Source of the DNA: Planctomycetota bacterium
GTDB lineage: Bacteria > Planctomycetota > MHYJ01 > JACPRB01
Direction of reading: 5' to 3'
Assembly: GCA_016200125.1 (NCBI GenBank)
Contig: JACQFK010000059.1
Span: forward strand, 1-10,294
Length of the DNA stretch: 10,294 nt
Shown here: positions 6,164 through 10,294 of the stretch, piece by piece
How the letters are laid out: each line of letters begins with the position of its first letter
Numbering within the stretch: the stretch's first letter is position 1
Notes under the pieces: model-generated
Told to the model about the DNA's origin: nothing
What the model saw: the letters and a program-made list of their open reading frames with translations, nothing else
The model's database searches: none
Position numbers and translations under genes: made by a program

Positions 6164-7129
6164 CTACTGCGTCGGGGTGCTCGAGACCTGGAGATGGCGG
6201 ATGGGCGTGCCGTTCTTGTCCATGAAGCGCAGGCAGCCCTGCCAATTGCCCCCGTCGTTGGCCACCTTGAAAACGACGACGTTCTCGCCCTTCCGGAGCG
6301 TGACGCCGTTGGCGATGCTCTGGTCGCGCTCCAGGGTCCGGCCCTTCTCATGCAGGAGCACGGACAGTCCGTTCACGTAGACCCGGCACTGGTCGTTGCT
6401 GCCGGCGAGGACCTTGAGGTTGTACAGGGGCTCCTCGCAGTAGACGTAGGCCACCGCGTACCCGAAGACGTTCTCCGACGGCTGGCCCTCGACGTACTTC
6501 TTAAAATCGACGAAGAACTCGGGGGTCTTGTAGCGCTTCCACACGTAGTCCTTGCCGCGGAACGAGACGCGCTCCTCGGCCTTGGGCCGAAGGTTTCCTT
6601 CGCCGCGAAGGCGGTCGGTTGCGACCTCGATGCCACCGCTGTGCTCCCTCTCGGAGGGCAGCGGCGCGAGCACCAGCCAGTAGCGGATGAAGCCCTCGTT
6701 GTCCATGCGCGACGGATCGCGCGAGGGCGGGCCTTCGGGCACCTTTGCGGCGATCACCGGCGCGGGAGGCGGGGGCGGAAGGACGGGCTTGGGGGCCTCC
6801 TTCGGCTTCTCGACGGGCTTCGCGGGCGCCAGGTCCGCCGGCTTGACCGCGACGCTCTTGGGATCGGCCGGGGGCGCCTTGGGCGGGGGAGGCAGCGGCC
6901 TCTTGAGGTCGTCGAGCGCGGACTGCTTCGCGTCGGCCGCAGGGCGCGACGCGCCTTCGCGCACGACCATGTTCTCGTCCTCGTTGCGCGCGAGCGAGCG
7001 GTGGAGGACGAAGACCCCGGCGACGAGGAAGGCGCAGACGAGACCGCCGACGAGGACGAGGACCCCCGCGGTCATCGCCCATTCGGTCAGCCGTTTTCCG
7101 AGGCTCGGCTTTTCAACCTTGCGCGCCAC
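6164..7129 (-). CDS. Signal-anchored, Pro-rich membrane protein with C-terminal beta-sandwich (carbohydrate-binding-like) domain
   Basis: GTG at 7129 is chosen because GGAGG lies five bases upstream; the frame stays open to a TTG at 7189, which has no such site. The 321-residue product has a short basic N-terminus, one membrane helix at about residues 18-42, a charged stretch, then a Pro/Lys/Ala-rich linker at about 78-125, long enough to span wall or periplasm. Residues ~140-321 form a beta-rich domain ending NLKVLAGSNDQCRVYVNG, then LRKGENVVVFKVANDGGNWQ. This pattern of substrate-like surface strands plus 'NG...L.KG.N.V..KV' is seen in galactose-binding-like domains of many planctomycete surface proteins. 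It is the first gene of the minus operon with the EHD-like GTPase, so it may be the outward-facing partner of that membrane GTPase. No catalytic motif is seen. Confidence 0.75.
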   Translation of the reverse strand: MARKVEKPSLGKRLTEWAMTAGVLVLVGGLVCAFLVAGVFVLHRSLARNEDENMVVREGASRPAADAKQSALDDLKRPLPPPPKAPPADPKSVAVKPADLAPAKPVEKPKEAPKPVLPPPPPAPVIAAKVPEGPPSRDPSRMDNEGFIRYWLVLAPLPSEREHSGGIEVATDRLRGEGNLRPKAEERVSFRGKDYVWKRYKTPEFFVDFKKYVEGQPSENVFGYAVAYVYCEEPLYNLKVLAGSNDQCRVYVNGLSVLLHEKGRTLERDQSIANGVTLRKGENVVVFKVANDGGNWQGCLRFMDKNGTPIRHLQVSSTPTQ

Positions 7130-7134
7130 GCTCG

Positions 7135-7140
7135 CCTCCA
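7135..7140 (-). promoter_or_regulatory. Ribosome binding site for the Pro-rich membrane protein
   Basis: On the minus strand TGGAGG ends five bases before the GTG at 7129. This decides the start in favour of GTG over the upstream in-frame TTG at 7189. The segment 7130-7293 to its right is the divergent intergenic region. It has an A+T-rich patch at about 7195-7211, where promoters could lie, but no clear -35/-10 pair was found. Confidence 0.7.
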
Positions 7141-7283
7141 AGGACCAAGAGGTTCCCCCGCTCTTGTCCTGATAGCCGCTCGACCCCAAAGAGTTACATC
7201 CTAATTACTAACGCCGATTCCGGCCCGCTGTGGGCGCCGCTTTGATCGCCGGCGTAGAGTAGGGAGCGGGATCGCGGCCTGCC

Positions 7284-7288
7284 GGGAG
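7284..7288 (+). promoter_or_regulatory. Ribosome binding site of the secreted hydrolase
   Basis: GGGAG lies five bases before the ATG at 7294 and supports that start, which is followed at once by a hydrophobic signal-like stretch. Confidence 0.65.
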
Positions 7289-7293
7289 ATTAC

Positions 7294-9138
7294 ATGACCA
7301 GCCTCGCCCTCGTCCTCCTGCTCTTGCAGGACCCCGATGCCGAACTCAAAAAGGCCCTCTCCCGCGAGATCATCGGGCCCCAGAAATCCATGGAGGAGAT
7401 CCAGGACTACCTCGAGCCGCGCGTCCCTTCCGTGCCCGAAGTGAAAAGCGCGGCCGAATGGACGGCGCTCGCCGCCGACCTCCGCCGCCGCGTCCTCGAG
7501 GACGTCTTCTTCCGCGGCGAGGCGAAGAAGTGGGCCGCGGGGGCCACCCGCGTCGAGTGGTCGGGCGACCTTGCGGGCGGCCCGGGCTACTCGATCCGGA
7601 AGCTCCGCTACGAAGCCGTCCCCGGCCTCTGGATCCCCGCCCTCCTCTACGTCCCCGAGAAGATCTCCGGCAAGGTCCCCGTCCACCTGGCGGTGAACGG
7701 CCACGACGGCGCGGGCAAAGCCGCCGACTACAAGCAGATCCGATGCATCAATCTCGCCAAACGCGGTGTGATCTCGCTGAACGTCGAATGGCTGGGCATG
7801 GGCCAGCTCCGCGACCCGGGCTACGGCCACTCCCTCATGAACCAGCTGGACCTCTGCGGCACGGCGGGCCTGGCGCCCTTCTACCTTTCCATGCGGCGCG
7901 GCCTCGACGTGCTCCTCTCCCTCGACAGCGCCGACCCCGCCCGCGTCGCCGTCTCGGGACTGTCGGGCGGATCCTGGCAGACGATCACGATCAGCTCGCT
8001 CGACACGCGCGTCACGCTGACGAATCCCGTCGCCGGCTACTCCAGCTTCAAGACCCGCGTGCGTCACCTCAAGGACCTCGGCGACTCCGAGCAGACGCCG
8101 TCCGACCTCGCCACGGTCGCGGACTACGCCCACCTCACGGCGATGATGGCGCCGCGCGCGACGCTGCTCACCTTCAACGCCAAGGACAACTGCTGCTTCG
8201 AATCCAACTACGCCCTCCAGCCGCTGATGGACGCCGCCCGGCCCCTGTTCCGCCTGCTCGGGGTCGAGACGAACCTGCGGGCCCACGTGAACCACGACCC
8301 GGGGACGCACAACTTCGGCCTCGACAACCGCCAGGCGCTCTACCGGATGGTCGGCGACCACTTCTTCCCCGACGACCCCTCCTACGACGCCCGGGAGATC
8401 CCCAGCGAGTCGGAGCTTAAGAAAACGGAGGAGCTCGCCGTCGAGCTCCCCAAGGACAACGCGACCTTCACCACCCTCGCCCGCGCGATCGCCGCCGATC
8501 TGCCCCGCCCGGGAGGCACGGCCGCGCGACTCCGCGAGCTCCTGCACGCGACGGACTACAAGGTCACGGCGGGAACGGCGGCGAAGGACGACAAATCGAC
8601 GTGCTGGAAGCTGATGATGGGAAAGGACTTCACGGTCCCCGCGGTGGAGTTCGCGCCGGCCGACGCGAAGTCGACCGTCCTGATGTTCTCCGAGAACGGC
8701 CGGGCTTCGCTCGCCGCGGAGGTCCGCAAGCAGCTGGATGCGGGCCGCCGGGTGATCGCGATCGATCCGTTCTACTACGGCGAATCCAAGATCGCCTCCC
8801 ACGGGTTCCTCTTCGCGATCACCGCCGCCGCGGTGGGCGAGCGGCCGCTGGGCCTGCAGGCGTCCCAGATCGCCGCCGCTGCGCGCTGGGCCGCCGCGGA
8901 ATTCAAGCAGGGCCCGGTCGCGCTGATTGCTGTCGGCCCGCGCGCGGGCGTCGTGGCCCTCTCGGCCGCCGCCCTGGAGACGAAGGCGATCGTCGGCCTC
9001 GAACTTCATAAGCCGATGGAGAGCCTGAAGGAGCTGATCGAGAAGGGCGTCGGCGTCGACAAGATGCCCGAACTCTTTTGCTTCGGCCTGCTGCGCGAGT
9101 TTGATAGTTCAAGCCGGACGAGGCGCCCGGGAAGATGA
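7294..9138 (+). CDS. Secreted two-domain alpha/beta hydrolase (acetylxylan-esterase-like), C-terminus probably truncated
   Basis: A 614-residue product. It opens with a very short hydrophobic signal-like stretch (SLALVLLLL, residues 3-11) followed by QDPD. Domain 1 is an alpha/beta hydrolase: HLAVNGHDG oxyanion region, nucleophile Ser224 in GLSGGSW, probable acid Asp298 in NAKDNCCF and His339 in DPGTHNF. This arrangement is common in planctomycete acetyl-xylan-esterase-type enzymes that deacylate polysaccharides outside the cytoplasm. Domain 2 (about 440-604) repeats a hydrolase-like core (VIAIDPFYYGESK, GERPLGLQASQ) without an obvious Ser nucleophile and is probably structural. Homologues, from memory, continue well past the PELFCFGLL-FD segment. 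Here the last ten residues after Asp604 (SSSRTRRPGR) do not look family-like, and the stop at 9136-9138 falls inside the start of the next gene. Confidence 0.85.
   Translation: MTSLALVLLLLQDPDAELKKALSREIIGPQKSMEEIQDYLEPRVPSVPEVKSAAEWTALAADLRRRVLEDVFFRGEAKKWAAGATRVEWSGDLAGGPGYSIRKLRYEAVPGLWIPALLYVPEKISGKVPVHLAVNGHDGAGKAADYKQIRCINLAKRGVISLNVEWLGMGQLRDPGYGHSLMNQLDLCGTAGLAPFYLSMRRGLDVLLSLDSADPARVAVSGLSGGSWQTITISSLDTRVTLTNPVAGYSSFKTRVRHLKDLGDSEQTPSDLATVADYAHLTAMMAPRATLLTFNAKDNCCFESNYALQPLMDAARPLFRLLGVETNLRAHVNHDPGTHNFGLDNRQALYRMVGDHFFPDDPSYDAREIPSESELKKTEELAVELPKDNATFTTLARAIAADLPRPGGTAARLRELLHATDYKVTAGTAAKDDKSTCWKLMMGKDFTVPAVEFAPADAKSTVLMFSENGRASLAAEVRKQLDAGRRVIAIDPFYYGESKIASHGFLFAITAAAVGERPLGLQASQIAAAARWAAAEFKQGPVALIAVGPRAGVVALSAAALETKAIVGLELHKPMESLKELIEKGVGVDKMPELFCFGLLREFDSSSRTRRPGR
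9103..9134 (+). other. Abnormal gene junction: remnant N-terminal codons of the dehydrogenase behind tandem stops
   Basis: In the frame of the downstream dehydrogenase the bases just before its ATG (9135) read FKPDEAPGK, which resembles the linker normally found between signal peptide and first propeller strand in this family (typically SPxEAxxRM). Immediately before it are tandem in-frame stops TGA (9102-9104) and TAG (9105-9107). In the hydrolase frame the family-like sequence stops at about 9105. The patch around 9100-9110 is also locally A+T-rich. The two gene ends therefore meet with no intergenic space and with coding sequence missing from both. Confidence 0.65.
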
Positions 9139-10294
9139 CCGTCCCCGAGGGCTTCAAGGTCACCCTGTTCGCCGGCGAGCCCGACGTCGTTCAGCCCATG
9201 GGCTTCAGCTTCGACGACCGCGGCCGCCTCTGGGTGGTCGAGTGCCTCTCCTATCCCAAGTGGCTGCAGCCCGGCGAGGAAGGGCGCGACCGCATCGTGA
9301 TCTTCGAAGACACGGACGGCGACTGGAAGTTCGACACGAAGAAGGTCTTCGCCGACAGGCTGGCCAACGTGTCGGGCATCGCCTGGGGCCACGGCGGTGT
9401 CTGGCTCACCGCGGTGCCCTACTTCATGTTCATCCCCGACCGGAACCGCGACGACGTGCCCGACGGCCCGCCCGAGATCCTGCTCGACGGCTGGGACCTC
9501 AAGGCCAAGCACAACGTGTTCAACAAGCCGATGTGGGGGCCCGACGGCTGGCTCTACGCCTGCAACGGCATCCTGTCCAACTCGAAGGTCGGCAAGCCCG
9601 GGACTCCCGACGACCAGCGCGTCCCGATGAACTGCGGGGTGTGGCGCTACCATCCGATCACGCGCAAGTTCGAGGTGGTCTGCACGGGAACGACGAATCC
9701 CTGGGGGCTCGATTGGGACGAGTACGGCCGCGCCTTCATCACGAACTGCGTGATCAAGCACGTGTTCCAGGTGATCCCCGGGGCCCACTACGAGCGGATG
9801 TTCGGCGAGGACAAGTCGGCGCCGGCGATCTACGGCCTGATGCCGAGCCCCGCCGACCACATCCACTGGGCGGGCGGCGCCTGGACCGATTCGCGCGCGG
9901 GCGAGAAGCATTCGGAAGCGGGCGGCGGCCACGCCCACGTCGGCGCGATGGTGTATCTCGGCGACAACTGGCCCGACTCGTATCGGGGCCATCTCTTCAC
10001 GCTCAACCTCCACGGTCACCGGATGAGCCACGACCTGATCGAGCCCAAGGGTTCGGGCGTGGTCGTCAAGCACGCGAAGGATTTCCTGCTCGGCAACGAC
10101 CCGTGGTTCCGCGGCCTGGACTGCCAGTACGGCCCCGACGGCGGCGTCTACGTCACGGACTGGACCGACACCGGCGAGTGCCACAACTACGACAAGGTGG
10201 ACCTGACGAACGGCCGGATCTACAAGATCACCTACGGGACTCCGAAGAAGGTCCAGATCGACCTGAACAGGCTGAGCGATCTCGAGCTCGTGGA
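9135..10294 (+). CDS. PVC-type haem-binding / membrane-bound dehydrogenase family protein (3' partial, signal peptide missing)
   Basis: The first 386 residues are visible and the gene continues beyond the right edge; full-length members usually have about 900-1100 residues. The TIGR02604-type beta-propeller is clear: GFKVTLFAGEPDVVQP at residues 6-21, GRLWVVE at 30-36, HNVFNKPMWGPDGWLY at 126-141, a Ca-loop-like DTDGDWKFD, and DPWFRGLDCQYGPDG near the end. Family members are secreted and carry HEAT-like repeats and a CxxCH cytochrome-type domain farther on, none of it in this window. They are common in planctomycetes and Verrucomicrobia, often beside sugar-processing genes, with unproven substrates. 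Starting at ATG 9135 it has no signal peptide, unlike its relatives, and its ATG overlaps the hydrolase stop (ATGA). It is probably 5'-truncated; a correct signal peptide may have been lost in a deletion. Confidence 0.88.
   Translation, partial: MTVPEGFKVTLFAGEPDVVQPMGFSFDDRGRLWVVECLSYPKWLQPGEEGRDRIVIFEDTDGDWKFDTKKVFADRLANVSGIAWGHGGVWLTAVPYFMFIPDRNRDDVPDGPPEILLDGWDLKAKHNVFNKPMWGPDGWLYACNGILSNSKVGKPGTPDDQRVPMNCGVWRYHPITRKFEVVCTGTTNPWGLDWDEYGRAFITNCVIKHVFQVIPGAHYERMFGEDKSAPAIYGLMPSPADHIHWAGGAWTDSRAGEKHSEAGGGHAHVGAMVYLGDNWPDSYRGHLFTLNLHGHRMSHDLIEPKGSGVVVKHAKDFLLGNDPWFRGLDCQYGPDGGVYVTDWTDTGECHNYDKVDLTNGRIYKITYGTPKKVQIDLNRLSDLELV

Noticed and set aside
4037..6225. Large + strand open frames opposite the SDR and GTPase genes
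   Set aside because: The minus strand carries full SDR and GTPase motifs. The + frames give only low-complexity acidic/basic products.
7201..9009. 602-codon minus-strand frame opposite the hydrolase (and 9006-10184 opposite the dehydrogenase)
   Set aside because: These are antisense shadows with no recognisable motif. Conserved catalytic and propeller motifs are on the + strand.
9135..9138. ATGA overlap as ordinary translational coupling of hydrolase and dehydrogenase
   Set aside because: Missing ends on both proteins and a family-like linker upstream of the ATG, behind tandem stops, point to a secondary junction. Coupling may still work there but is unlikely to be ancestral.

Overview
The window is GC-rich, densely coded DNA from an uncultured-type bacterium, most likely a planctomycete or a close PVC-superphylum relative. 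The strongest lineage marker is the gene running off the right edge, an N-terminal propeller of the 'PVC-type haem-binding / membrane-bound dehydrogenase' family. It is supported by the two-domain secreted esterase-like hydrolase before it and by a signal-anchored, Pro-rich protein with a carbohydrate-binding-like beta domain. No RNA genes, CRISPR arrays or insertion sequences were seen. There is no gene-free stretch longer than about 165 bases.

Left part (1-3307, + strand): the 3' end of a short-chain dehydrogenase (SDR) module that closely resembles the C-terminal half of bifunctional rhamnulose-1-phosphate aldolase/lactaldehyde dehydrogenase; an intergenic hairpin built of heptamer repeats; an L-lactate permease (lldP) with its own sigma70-like promoter; and, after a strong Shine-Dalgarno, a 3-hydroxyisobutyrate/tartronate-semialdehyde reductase-type dehydrogenase. 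Together they suggest deoxy-sugar breakdown ending in lactate and small hydroxy acids.

Middle (3308-3981, + strand): a compact two-gene unit with its own extended -10 element. It encodes a 56-residue unknown protein whose gene overlaps that of a minimal nucleotidyltransferase, a layout typical of toxin-antitoxin-like or accessory modules. It ends one base short of the convergent minus-strand operon.

Minus-strand operon (7129 down to 3983): a signal-anchored Pro-rich protein, an EHD/dynamin-like GTPase with a C-terminal two-helix membrane hairpin, and an SDR very similar to HSD17B14 (17-beta-HSD14). The last two genes share an ATGA stop/start.

Right part (7294-10294, + strand, divergent from the operon): a secreted alpha/beta hydrolase joined abruptly to the PVC-type dehydrogenase gene. 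The hydrolase has lost its expected C-terminal end and the dehydrogenase its signal peptide. The junction near 9103-9110 looks like a deletion, or an assembly collapse, that fused two once-separate genes. This and the EHD-like GTPase operon are the most unusual points of the window.
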